64,000 nt of DNA from Gracilariopsis chorda (lineage: Eukaryota > Rhodophyta > Florideophyceae > Gracilariales > Gracilariaceae). A model generated the notes under the pieces. It saw only the letters and a program-made list of their open reading frames with translations. It was not told the origin of the DNA and ran no database searches. The stretch covers positions 124,001 to 188,000 of the forward strand of contig NBIV01000153.1 in NCBI GenBank assembly GCA_003194525.1. The letters run 5' to 3'. Shown here in pieces: positions 11,012 to 20,841 of the stretch. A program made the translations under genes and the position numbers. Position 1 is the first letter of the stretch, and each line of letters opens with the position of its first letter.

Positions 11012-12086
11012 GACAAACATCACATGGTTTACTTCTGATGTTGGTACTGCTGCCACCATGGTTCACGGGAGTTGAGCCAGCAGCGGACACCGTGCAGGAC
11101 GTTGGAACGATGGACAGAGTATAGACACAATGATAGGGAGGAAGTAGCACTTTGAGACGACGAATACAGGGCCAAGTTCACGCCCTAGCTAGAAGTAGAG
11201 GCCTGACAGAAACGTAAAAAGGATGTGCGCTCCTCAGGGCCTTGCAATCAACCCCAGGCTGCGTGCTTTCTCACGCACGCAGCATTGTTCCGACTTGACT
11301 TGATGCTGGGGTAGCAATCGGTACCGCAACAGCTGCCCCACGTGGAAACCGTGTACACTCGATCGTCAGAGGGCACAGCATTGGCGGAAAGCGCGAGCGG
11401 AGAAGGGTGGTCAAAAGGGTATCCCTAGCTAGGGATAACCCTTAACCCTTAGCTACATGCCTTAGCCAATGGAACAGTCCATCGCTGGGCTGCACATGAC
11501 TAGCTCTACGTTCTTCAACCACAGATTGGAAGAGCGTGAAACGCGACACGTCAGACGCCATCATAATGCCCATCACGTTGAGCAGCGACCCAGAGAAGCT
11601 CCGCCCCGCCCCGCGGAGCGAGCAGCCGCGCTGTCGTATCTAACTTAGATCGAAGCGCCGGCCCGTCTGCTGACGAGGTACCGTATTACTGCCGACAGTC
11701 AATCAGCTGCCCCCGTGCGAGACCCTGTTTTAACCCGCGGATCTCGTGCTACGTCATCCCTTGACCCACCCATATTGGCCCGCCACCTTTGCCAAAACAT
11801 ACCCGGCTAAGCATCGCGGCAAGCGCTTTTGCATCCGTCCGACAGTTAAGAACCGCATGTTGTCGGCCCTTTCAGATTCTGTTCCAGGCTCTTCATTTGA
11901 TGGACGACGACGTTTTCCCAGTCCTCTGCCACCCACATGTTGGGTATGGCTAAGGCGCACGTCTCATTCTGGAACGGTCGAAGAGGTTGTGGTTATAGCC
12001 CTCCATGCGGCAATATTGACAGCGCCCACCAAAGCCAATACAGAACGAAACCAAACTCCACTCGTTCATGCAAGTCGTGATGTATG
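11012..12086. other. Intergenic region 3' of the NLR gene
   Basis: No gene on the plus strand. It contains a near-palindrome at 11415-11443 and a CCCGCCCCGCGG stretch near 11603. A plus-strand open frame beginning at 11746 runs on into the antisense of the membrane-protein gene and looks like its shadow. Confidence 0.5.
11415..11443. repeat. Near-perfect 29-bp palindrome (AAGGGTATCCCTAG arm)
   Basis: Left arm AAGGGTATCCCTAG at 11415-11428 pairs with CTAGGGATAACCCTT at 11429-11443 with one extra A and no loop. It is followed directly by more AACCCTT-like repeats (CTTAACCCTTAG). It lies about 400 bp after the NLR stop, comparable to the hairpin after the decayed NLR at 2119. Confidence 0.8.
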
Positions 12087-13154
12087 TCATGAACGCTGTT
12101 CTCTCACCACCATTACGCAGCGCTCACCATCAACCACAACCCCGCGAAGTTTTGCCTCTCCCTCCCCGGCTTCGTCCACGCTCTCTGCAAAACTCCTTTG
12201 CGCCCACTGCACTTCACACCCCATATCGAAAAACTCCATCCTTCGCATCCACGGGCTCTCAGTCACCACCAAAGCCCCAAGTGCCACCACCCAGATCACG
12301 CAGGCTACTATCAGCACGGATGTCTCTACCTTTGTCGCGTCTCGTCCACGAGCACTTTCATCTTGGCGTACGCACTGACCCTTTCGTGTCCCTAACAGCG
12401 TTTGCGCGCGTAACCGTTCTTCATCACGCTCCCCACTTTGCAGAGCTCGCGCAAGACGAATCCCCACTTTTTGTCTCAGCTTATCGCTTACTTCGAAATT
12501 CACCTGCGTCTTGAGAAAGCCAAACCAAGTCTTGTTTTCTTCACGACTACGCTCCTCACTTGTGGGACGCGGGGACATATATAAGTCCTGTCCGTCCATG
12601 AGTACAAACACACACGTTTTCCCGATGCAAACCGCCGTGTCGTTTCGGACATCGCGGTTCAACTGTTGCTGAGGGATGTAGCCGTATACCTCACGTTCGT
12701 CACACCAAACGTTGCGTTCACTTTCTGCCGCCGCCTCAGCGTTGGTAATGTTTGCACCAAGTTCTTTTACAAGAAAGCCATCTGCAAGATCTGTCCTTCG
12801 GCAAAGTATGCGCGCCTCGTCGCCGCGCTCACCCGCATGTAACGTGTCTTCAGCGAACGGTATGGCTACCAACTGCAGGCAGTCCTCAACTATGTTTTGC
12901 GGAATGGTCACGGGGTCATTGAAGATTGAAAGTACTGTTTCTAACAGCACAAACACTGCTAGCGAGCCCCATGCAATCGTCTTTAGTCGTCTTCTCTGAG
13001 TTCGAATGCAAGACGCATTGCTCTTGCAAAGAACCTGGCATTGTGCTATTGCTAGCACGCGGCGAAGCGCTCGATATGTCGCCAGTTCACTAAGAGTTGA
13101 TAGGAGTGCCGTTATCACACTGAAAGAGCTTGCTGCGATTGGAATGACCGCCAT
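12087..13154 (-). CDS. Three-TM membrane protein of unknown function, paralogue of 14197-15294
   Basis: 355 residues from the ATG at 13154 (five codons inside a GTG-initiated frame). I do not recognise the family. Visible: hydrophobic segments at ~3-27, ~60-78 and ~279-297; a basic RTQRRR just before the second; a region of ~200 residues between the second and third with several Cys and N-glycosylation sequons (NIT, NDT, NKT); and a cytosol-like tail with EFFDMGCEVQWAQRSF followed by a short strand-like segment (KLRGVVVDGERCVMVV). The plus-strand neighbour has the same elements in the same order. The two genes are divergent, with starts about 1 kb apart, and lie between two NLR genes. One plausible topology exposes the middle domain outside or in the lumen. 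No function assigned. Confidence 0.8.
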   Translation of the reverse strand: MAVIPIAASSFSVITALLSTLSELATYRALRRVLAIAQCQVLCKSNASCIRTQRRRLKTIAWGSLAVFVLLETVLSIFNDPVTIPQNIVEDCLQLVAIPFAEDTLHAGERGDEARILCRRTDLADGFLVKELGANITNAEAAAESERNVWCDEREVYGYIPQQQLNRDVRNDTAVCIGKTCVFVLMDGQDLYMSPRPTSEERSREENKTWFGFLKTQVNFEVSDKLRQKVGIRLARALQSGERDEERLRAQTLLGTRKGQCVRQDESARGRDATKVETSVLIVACVIWVVALGALVVTESPWMRRMEFFDMGCEVQWAQRSFAESVDEAGEGEAKLRGVVVDGERCVMVVREQRS

Positions 13155-14196
13155 TGTGTTGCATGACACCCGGCTCTAGCGACACCGCCCAGTTCTATTT
13201 CTGAGTGCAGTGCACCTGTGGCTTGCTGCGATCATTCATTCTCGCGTATCATGCATGACCTTGAGTGGCAGATATCCTGCTCGAATGAACTGTGCGAGGC
13301 TCGCATTACTCCGTCTTCAATCTGAAAGCGAGTAGTGGGGGATGTTTTCGGGGATTTGAGGGTTTTTCATACCGTTTGCAACTTTGATTGCTTGCCGTGA
13401 ACAGAATCCAGGTTTGCAGTGTGCACGAGCAAGGGAAGCGGCATTCCTCATCCCGTGTTCAGTAGCCCCTTTGTTCCGTCGGAAGAGGATCGATTTGACG
13501 CAGAAGCCAATGGTCGTTGCGTAAATTCTCCTCAACCCGTGGTTCGGCCAGTGGCGTGGTCGTCGCGTTGTCTTCAGTTGTCAACAGTCGACCGCACCAA
13601 AGCCTCGCTTCTCTAATATCCTGATGAAAACCTATACTTATCTCCGCGTTGGCGTACATTTGCAACCGTCTCCGTGCCAGCTGCGTGGGCGGCTGTTCTT
13701 CTTTTAGAGGGCTACACAAGTATCCTTGATACCAAGGGTACCAGCGGTGAGCGGGACTGCTACCCCCATCCAGACTGTTGCGCGGTGTATTGTTGGACAC
13801 TGTATTGTTGTAGCTCCACGTTTTCGCGTTGGACGCCCATGATTTCGACGACGCACAGATTTTGTGCCAAAGAGCTCTCCTTTGTGTACCGTTGTCCCTT
13901 TGATACCGTTTAGCGTTGGTATGGTGTCTTTGGTACTGATCTTGTGCGCAAGGGACGACGGAGTCCATAATCTTCCACACCTTGTTGGGGGCCGCAAAAA
14001 GAAGTCCTGGCCTGCTTTACGACATGCCTTTTCAAGCCCCATTTTACTGTATTCACCAGAGTCCCCGGACTGACCCTCAGAAGCCGTATTGTGTGCCTTC
14101 GTTCTTCTTCGCACACCTCCGGCTTCCTCTAATGCTTCAGTGTACGGGTTTTACTCTCTCATTGGAGCCGCTTACCAATCTCGGTTTCACCTCACC
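13155..14196. other. Shared upstream region of the divergent membrane-protein pair
   Basis: About 1 kb between the two start codons. Minus-strand frames of 136-173 codons overlap here (13459-13980, 13704-14114) but have no domain and compete with one another. Any promoters for both genes should lie here; I see no clear TATA box. Confidence 0.5.
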
Positions 14197-15294
14197 ATGC
14201 TTACCATCGCGCTCAAGGCAACTTACATTACTCTGATCGTAAGTGCTCTATCGTGTTTGTCAGAACTATTTGCCCTATCAGCTCTGATCGCGTTTCAAAC
14301 TCACAAAGAGTGTAAACTACTATCACTTGGAAAGCAGATTTCTGTGAAACGTTCAAAACGCCGTCGCCGTTTCCTGCAAGCCGCGGCCCTCGTCTTCTTC
14401 GTAATATTGGAAATACTGTTAGTATTCAGTGTGCACCCATACTCTGCTTTTCGTTCAGTTCCATGCGTGTCAGTCGATACGTCGCTTCGTTTTAGCGTTG
14501 GAAACCATTCTCCTCAAGCGGAGTCTGCGGCCACCGGCTGTCGAACTCTCAATCGTGGTCGCTTCACGGAGCACAATGCCACATTTTCTATGAGCACCGG
14601 CAGAACCGCTTGCGGAAAGAAACCGCTGTTCCGCTTTTATTTGAACTCGACGACACTCTTCACCAATCTGATCGATTTACAGCGTTCAGCGATCGACACC
14701 GAGAATCACACCGTGGCATGCGCCTCAAGACCTGTATCCACTCGCGACAACAAATGTCTTCTCGTTCTGAGAGCCGAGAACGACCTGTTTATATCCGATC
14801 TTCTTTACACCTTTCCACCAGCCGCTCAAGTCTTTGACATTGAACAACTTCCGTTCAGTGCCACCAGGCTACCATACAAACCCTCTCAAGAGCAGGCAGA
14901 ATTTCTTGGGGCAAGAGCTGCTAATGTTCTATTGGAGGGAGTTCGTAAACCTGTGCTGTTTCGACACCGCGTGTTCTCAGGGTTCAGCAACGAGACATGC
15001 AGAGAGAGAGACGTTGACCCCTTGCATACACAGATACATCCTGCTATGTTTACTGCACTGGTCCTAATATGGTGTGCTTGTTTTCTCACTTACACCGTTC
15101 TGCGCTGCGTCAAGCCTCTGGGAACTCCCTTCTTCGATATGCGAGACCCCATGCATTGGGCTGAGCGCACATATCGTCCATCAAGAGTTATTCTTGAGCG
15201 CGACGCAGTGATCCAAGCTGTGGTGTTTGAAAATGGCAAAAGGCGTGTGCTCGTTTGTCCTCCAGGTGGTAACCATCAACCTGGTGTTGTTTGA
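14197..15294 (+). CDS. Three-TM membrane protein of unknown function, paralogue of 12087-13154
   Basis: 365 residues from the ATG at 14197 (context CTCACCATG). The frame is open 36 codons further up without an ATG, and the chosen start puts the first hydrophobic segment at residues ~7-32 as in the paralogue. Shared features: LSELFALSALIAF against LSELATYRAL in helix 1; a basic cluster KRSKRRRR at 51-58; helix 2 at ~60-79 (FFVILEILLVF against FVLLETVLSIF); a Cys-containing domain with sequons (NHS, NAT, NST, NHT, NET); helix 3 at ~283-303; then FFDMRDPMHWAERTY, matching FFDM-x5-WA[EQ]R[ST][YF] in the paralogue; and a final strand (VIQAVVFENGKRRVLV). Family unknown to me. It is an intact single exon. 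Confidence 0.82.
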   Translation: MLTIALKATYITLIVSALSCLSELFALSALIAFQTHKECKLLSLGKQISVKRSKRRRRFLQAAALVFFVILEILLVFSVHPYSAFRSVPCVSVDTSLRFSVGNHSPQAESAATGCRTLNRGRFTEHNATFSMSTGRTACGKKPLFRFYLNSTTLFTNLIDLQRSAIDTENHTVACASRPVSTRDNKCLLVLRAENDLFISDLLYTFPPAAQVFDIEQLPFSATRLPYKPSQEQAEFLGARAANVLLEGVRKPVLFRHRVFSGFSNETCRERDVDPLHTQIHPAMFTALVLIWCACFLTYTVLRCVKPLGTPFFDMRDPMHWAERTYRPSRVILERDAVIQAVVFENGKRRVLVCPPGGNHQPGVV

Positions 15295-16668
15295 TAATCC
15301 CACTTGGCGATCAATAATTGTCAAAGATATCAGGACTCCTGATGTTAAGAGTCTTTGAAGAAGCTTCCGACTGCAGCGTGCACGTACAGCATTCATCATT
15401 CGCGTTCTCTGTGAAGGCGTAGGGGATCCTGTCAAGACTTAACATACAAGGATATCAGAGTTCAACAGCATACTTTTGCGAACGAAAGATTGGATGAACG
15501 ATATCCATCCCAGAAACCAATGTAGACGTTTGCGTTGTCAAAATGTGGTTCCAGTCATTTCGTTCCTGTGGACCTGGTGGTAAGCTGCTTCGAGCACGTT
15601 ATCTACACAAAGTGGGTTTGTGTAAACAGAGTACACTCTCCGGAAATGACTGGAGTACATTCGCACTTATTATGCGTATACAGACGTTGTTCAAGACGAC
15701 GACGAGCGTTTTTGTGCTTGAAGAGAGAGCACTCCGACATTAGCAGTCGTGGAGGAAAATGGGACCGCAGAGCAGAGCTTATTAGGACTGATCACATACA
15801 CCAAGCAAAAAGATACACCCATCACTAACCGGTACTCTGAGCACGTGGCCCGTAACGAACAAGAGATCTGCGATATCGTCCATGTCCATCCGGTGATCAT
15901 CAGCCTCGTCTTCATGTAGCTCTTGCACCGGCGTGAAAAAAGAAACCGAACCGCGTAGCGTCAAGATCGTAAACATGGTTCGACATCAGCACAGATTCAC
16001 GTATATCCAGACGAAGCTCGTTCGGCCAGTGTCGATAACGAGTTTATGAAAATAATAGCGCACTGACTGGTGCGTCGTACTCGGAAAGAAATCCTTCGCA
16101 TAGAAGAGCGCCTTACCATATCGGCATTGGTGATGCCGCCACATGCATGACGTACTGAGAGGGAGCGTTCGCAGAGGACCAGGTGAGCAGGGTGGCTACG
16201 ATATTCAATGAAGGCGGTGTGATGGTGGAGAAGAAACGTGCGTTGGCGAACACGCTGAAAAATGAACTCAATATCGCCTGTCGGCTTCCGTGCGAGCTCA
16301 GGCTGTGTGACGAAGAAGAGGGAACTATACGAAGAAAAGATGGTTTCAATTAGACGAGCTTCAAGAGGGCAATGGTACTGGCTTGCACATGCCAGGAACG
16401 GACAGGCAGGTGGGTAAAAGGTATAATAACGCCCCTCTTCCTTCTTTGGTAGTCTGTCGATAGGGGCACGTCCAAACTAGAGTTACATATCTTAACTGCC
16501 GCCATGTGAAGCACCACGTGTGAAGATGGAGACTGAATTAAAGGAGCATCTGCGGAACTTTCGGTAGACGCCAAAGCAGTCTCACTATTTCACTGCGTGT
16601 ACGAGATGACAGTGCTGTTCGAAGCTTATACTAACTGGCGTAGTTTGTGATGAAGAACGCTTGCCGCC
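15295..16668. other. Intergenic region between convergent membrane-protein and NLR genes
   Basis: Short minus-strand frames at 15782-15976 (64 codons, begins with ATG, acidic middle EDEADDHRMDMDD) and 16113-16349 are open, but neither has a recognisable domain nor joins the other in frame. They could be exons of an unrecognised gene; support is weak. Confidence 0.35.
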
Positions 16669-19600
16669 CTATCTTACAACTCTGCAAAATGGCCAGAAGA
16701 CTGAACTCTGTAAATTGGAGAAGTATAAGTCCCCAACCCGAACAATCCCTCTATCCGAAGATGCCAGAACTCGCTCAGTTTTTGTGTCAAACTTTCCTGT
16801 AATCTTCATGATTTCCCTTCTTTGTGGAAGCCACTCAAAGCTAGCAATTCCAATGCCCTGTAGAGTTGATCGCCATGTGGCGTCACTTGAGGTCATCACG
16901 CTCTTTTCGCATCTCACATCCCAAAGCCGCCCAAACCCTTTTTCGTCGTACGACACAACTTGCGAGCATGCCACGTTCGACTCAACATGGAATACTTCAG
17001 AATCGTGAAGCAAAGGCTTCCCGAGCTCTTCTCTGCTGGCCAGATCCCATACGCGAACAGTACGGTCCTCTGATCCGGATGCCAATCGCTCCCCGTTTTC
17101 ACTCCACGAAATGCTCCACACGCCTTCTCTGTGTCCTGCAAGTGGTGGTCCAGCCAACGCACATCTGTCCACATCCCAGACGAACACTCTCCCGGTAATC
17201 AGTCCACCCGCGATTCGCTTTCTGTTGCTGCTCATTGCAATGGACCATACTCTCGTTCCAGGCCCGTCAAGGTGACCAGTCAGCTTCCCGGTACCAGTAT
17301 CTCGTACATCAATCCCCTCTTTCGAGCTGATGACCACCCGCATACCATCGTTACTCAAGGCAATGCAGTCAACAGTCGCAGTCTCGTCTTCTCTGGCGAT
17401 TGATAACGGCTGAGTATCACCTTTGGTGCCGTTAGTATCCCAAACCAAGACAGTGTCGTCCTCAGTTGATCTCGAAGCAATCATATTTCCGCTCCTGCTA
17501 ACCGCAACAGATCTTATCCTGCCCTTGTGGCCGTATAGCGGCTTTCCGATAATTTCACCACTCTCAAGATCCCAGACACGAACACAACCGTCGTCAGACC
17601 CGGAGACAATCTTGTTTCCATGTCCGCAATAAGCGATACAGTGAACGCGATCTGCAAAGCGTTCTGGACGGTCGGCAGCATCCGTGCTTCCCACGTTCCA
17701 AACTCGAATGGATCCGTCAAATGATATGGACACAATCTCATTTCCATCCGAGCTCAGTGCAACATGCGATACTCGGAATGTGTGCCCCTCGAAAGGCTTT
17801 CCGATGATCACACCACTTTCTGTATCCCACACTCGAACGGTATTATCAGAGGATCCAGAAACAACTCTTCTCCCATCGTGACTGATAGCCACACACAACA
17901 CCTCACGAGAGTGACCCCTCATAGTCATCACTGACACTTCAGCGTACTCGACGTCCCATACACGAATAATACCTTCAACCGATCCACTGACAACTCGCCC
18001 GCCATCTCCACTGATCGCAACACAATGCACACAATCATTTTGCACTTCTTGTGGCAGCTGCAATTCTTGACCCGTCTCGTCCCAAATGTGAACATTGCCT
18101 TTCACTGAACTACTCACGATTCGCTTTCCGTCTAAACTCACAGCAACACATTCCACGACTCCTCTGTGCGCCTCCAGTGTATTCTCAACAGATTCACCCA
18201 TATCCGTGTTCCACAAACGCATTCCACCGTCCAATGAACCCGAGGCAATTGTTTTACCATCACCACTTATTCCCACACATCTCACCGTTCCTGGACTCTC
18301 GAGACACCTTTCAAGCCTATATCCACCTTCAACATTCCAAAGTAGAATCTTGCCATCGTCATGACCAGTAACCACCCTGTTGAGACTTCCCGAGAACGAA
18401 CCACAGGCATATCTGGCCGACCAGAAAGGCCAAGCATTCCGGACGTATGTTTTAAGACCCCCATGAGAATCTCTGTGAATTTCGACTGAACCAAGTCGAT
18501 GAGCTTGTTGACTCCCGTGCTTCTTATCGTACTCCGTAACGAAAATAACATCATCCCGGTCAATCCATAGGATCCTTATCAAGTCTCCAGTGTGAGATAC
18601 ACAGAGCAGCTCAGATACACCTTCAGTTTTTATCGTTTCTAGAGCCGCACTGCCGGCTTCTTCCAGGATTCCGACTGACGGCTTTGCCCACGGCAGGGGA
18701 GCGTGTTTTTCGATCTCTGATAAGAAACATTTGGTCTTGTCGCAGTGTTCCGCGAACCACACCAAACGCCCATATAGCTGAAACCATGCTTCATACGAGT
18801 TATTTGCAACACTAACACAACTCATCCGAGCCGCCCTACCCACCAGTTTCAAGTATCTCAATGCGTTGTCAGCGTCAGATGTCTTCTTTGCAACATGCTT
18901 TCCGATTCCGATGTCTTGTTTTATACCAAAGATGCCTCCAGTCTGAAGGCGCAAAACAATCCACTGCGCCCTTTCCAGGAGCCACAACAGTTCCTCACCT
19001 TCCCCGGCTCCTTGCAAAACTCGGCATAAATTGTCTCGGATAAATCCGTCATCTTTGATGGTCCACCACGGTCTGAAAACAACTTCACCTTCTCTCTCAT
19101 CTCTTGCGTTGTATGCGTCACTCTGGTCACCACGGAAGCACTTCCTTGCCCATGATATTATTGATTTGTGTCTCTTTTTCGAGAGTTTTGTATCTTCGGC
19201 TTTCTGCATTGTCCCTTTATGCGTTTCTTGCTCTCTTGGCATGTAGTTTTCAACTAGATGACTGAACCAAGCCTTCACTTCGTACCTCTCTGACGCTTTC
19301 CGCATAGCAATATCCAAGATCAAATCATGGAGCTGTACGCAAAACGAATTCCTACGCCGTGTAGTCAAAAGAACAAGAGATACTCCATCGAACAGTTCAG
19401 CAACCTGTCGAACCTTGGTGATTTCCAAGTCCCACAGCTTCTGTAGCACATGGCCGCCAACCTTTTGATGCTTTCGAAGCACGCAAAACCCACGAAACAT
19501 ATCTTCAAATGTCATTTCGAATCCTTTTTCGGATTCCAGAACACCTAGTGAGCTATCAACAATCAGCCTCAGTGGACCGTATTGCTCGGCGTTGCCGTCA

Positions 19601-20841
19601 ATGATACTCTCCTCCTTTGTCCTCAGATCCTCATAGTAGTCAGTCCAGGCATCTTCATGATCTACATCACGATTCTCACTGTACTTTAGAACTGCAGCAC
19701 CCGCAATTCCAAGCGCGAGGGGAAGTCCGTTGCATATGTTAAGAATACCTTTGAACGCCTCGCTGTTTGAGGGGCTGAGCTCAGTAACACTATCGAATCC
19801 GGCATGAGTCATCAACATACGGTGAGCCAGTTCGCCATGCGCTTCTCTCACTTCAAAATGAACTTCCGTATCAGCTCCTCTCAAAAAGCGCTTATCTCTG
19901 GTCGTGTAAACCAATAAGCTTTCATCATGTAGCATTGTCCCAAGCACCGAAAACACGTTCGATGCTATTCCGTTAACCCACCAAATGTCATCGACAAGGA
20001 ACAGGCATTTCTGAGGCCTAAACCATCGAGCCGCTTTGTCTGATGCGTCCTGAACTGTCCGAAGACCCGTTATTGCTCGTGCCAACCGTTCTCCCCCAGT
20101 TCTCTCAACGGCTCTTGCGACTCCATTAATGATATCAGAAATTCTGGCATCGTTTCCTAGCTGAATGTATAGAACACCTCCGGGAAACCTGTGTTTGATG
20201 TCCGGGTCTTTTGCCAGTCCCCGCAAAGCACAGGTTTTTCCCACTCCTCCAAGACCAGAAGCCACGACTCCAACAATCCCACTGCTACTTCCTTCGATTA
20301 TCGCTGCCTTCAGTCTCCCCTCAAAGGTGTTCGTAGTGTTATAATCCAACGTCAATCGTGGTGGATTTGGAGGTACATTACTGTCAGGGACATAAGACTC
20401 TTGTGTGTGGGTGACAGAGCCTGCAGTCTTCTCCAGAGATGGTATCACTGTGTCCCTCAAGAAGTGGGCAAATTCTGTAACGTGTTTCCAACATTCTTCC
20501 AAAATATCCCTCATCCTTTTCACGCGACTGGTGACACCGGCTTCATATGCAGAATTTGAGAACGAGTTCAGCTTCTTACGGTTGGTTTCTAGCAGCGACC
20601 GGATTTCGTGTAATCTTCGTCCAATGATCGCGTCGCATGAAGGAACGGTGTGTAGAGAGGTATTCTCTAATGTGTGCATATCTTCAAAAGCGTTGTCGTA
20701 CATTTCTTGTAACAAAGAGAGCCTTTCCCTGTTGTCATCGACCAGGTCTCTTCGCTCGAAGTATTTCTTGACGTAGATCTCGATCTTTTCCACCAATTTA
20801 AATACCGCAAGAGCTGCGTTTGCATCGGCTGGTGCTGCCAT
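16669..20841 (-). CDS. NB-ARC/WD40 STAND NTPase (NLR-like), intact
   Basis: 1390 residues from the ATG at 20841. Order of parts: helical N-terminal region ~10-140 (KKYFERRDLVDDN is shared with the other copies), linker SNVPPNPPRLTLDYN at ~154-168, NB-ARC with P-loop GLGGVGKT at 196-203, Walker B LFLVDDIWWVN near 280-290, sensor-like SLLVYTTRD, GLPL (CNGLPLALG) and LHDL at the MHD position. Unlike the other copies, it has a Lys/Arg-rich insert (KLSKKRHKSIISWARK and on) just before the conserved FRPWWTIKDDGF linker. About 12 WD repeats follow from ~815, many canonical (for example SGSSDNTVRVWD), and the tail ends WPFCRVV. No disruption. The canonical repeats suggest a complete beta-propeller pair; the ligand is unknown. 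Confidence 0.93.
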   Translation of the reverse strand: MAAPADANAALAVFKLVEKIEIYVKKYFERRDLVDDNRERLSLLQEMYDNAFEDMHTLENTSLHTVPSCDAIIGRRLHEIRSLLETNRKKLNSFSNSAYEAGVTSRVKRMRDILEECWKHVTEFAHFLRDTVIPSLEKTAGSVTHTQESYVPDSNVPPNPPRLTLDYNTTNTFEGRLKAAIIEGSSSGIVGVVASGLGGVGKTCALRGLAKDPDIKHRFPGGVLYIQLGNDARISDIINGVARAVERTGGERLARAITGLRTVQDASDKAARWFRPQKCLFLVDDIWWVNGIASNVFSVLGTMLHDESLLVYTTRDKRFLRGADTEVHFEVREAHGELAHRMLMTHAGFDSVTELSPSNSEAFKGILNICNGLPLALGIAGAAVLKYSENRDVDHEDAWTDYYEDLRTKEESIIDGNAEQYGPLRLIVDSSLGVLESEKGFEMTFEDMFRGFCVLRKHQKVGGHVLQKLWDLEITKVRQVAELFDGVSLVLLTTRRRNSFCVQLHDLILDIAMRKASERYEVKAWFSHLVENYMPREQETHKGTMQKAEDTKLSKKRHKSIISWARKCFRGDQSDAYNARDEREGEVVFRPWWTIKDDGFIRDNLCRVLQGAGEGEELLWLLERAQWIVLRLQTGGIFGIKQDIGIGKHVAKKTSDADNALRYLKLVGRAARMSCVSVANNSYEAWFQLYGRLVWFAEHCDKTKCFLSEIEKHAPLPWAKPSVGILEEAGSAALETIKTEGVSELLCVSHTGDLIRILWIDRDDVIFVTEYDKKHGSQQAHRLGSVEIHRDSHGGLKTYVRNAWPFWSARYACGSFSGSLNRVVTGHDDGKILLWNVEGGYRLERCLESPGTVRCVGISGDGKTIASGSLDGGMRLWNTDMGESVENTLEAHRGVVECVAVSLDGKRIVSSSVKGNVHIWDETGQELQLPQEVQNDCVHCVAISGDGGRVVSGSVEGIIRVWDVEYAEVSVMTMRGHSREVLCVAISHDGRRVVSGSSDNTVRVWDTESGVIIGKPFEGHTFRVSHVALSSDGNEIVSISFDGSIRVWNVGSTDAADRPERFADRVHCIAYCGHGNKIVSGSDDGCVRVWDLESGEIIGKPLYGHKGRIRSVAVSRSGNMIASRSTEDDTVLVWDTNGTKGDTQPLSIAREDETATVDCIALSNDGMRVVISSKEGIDVRDTGTGKLTGHLDGPGTRVWSIAMSSNRKRIAGGLITGRVFVWDVDRCALAGPPLAGHREGVWSISWSENGERLASGSEDRTVRVWDLASREELGKPLLHDSEVFHVESNVACSQVVSYDEKGFGRLWDVRCEKSVMTSSDATWRSTLQGIGIASFEWLPQRREIMKITGKFDTKTERVLASSDRGIVRVGDLYFSNLQSSVFWPFCRVVR

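Noticed and set aside
11746-12378. Plus-strand frames of 148-210 codons (11746-12378, 12068-12514)
   Set aside because: They lie antisense to the membrane-protein gene at 12087-13154, whose paralogue confirms the minus-strand frame.
13459-14116. Minus-strand frames of 173 and 136 codons between the divergent membrane genes
   Set aside because: They overlap each other in different frames, lack hydrophobic or conserved motifs and have no counterpart elsewhere.
14089-14196. Longer start for the plus-strand membrane protein
   Set aside because: The 36 extra codons begin with TTG; the ATG at 14197 aligns the first helix with the paralogue.
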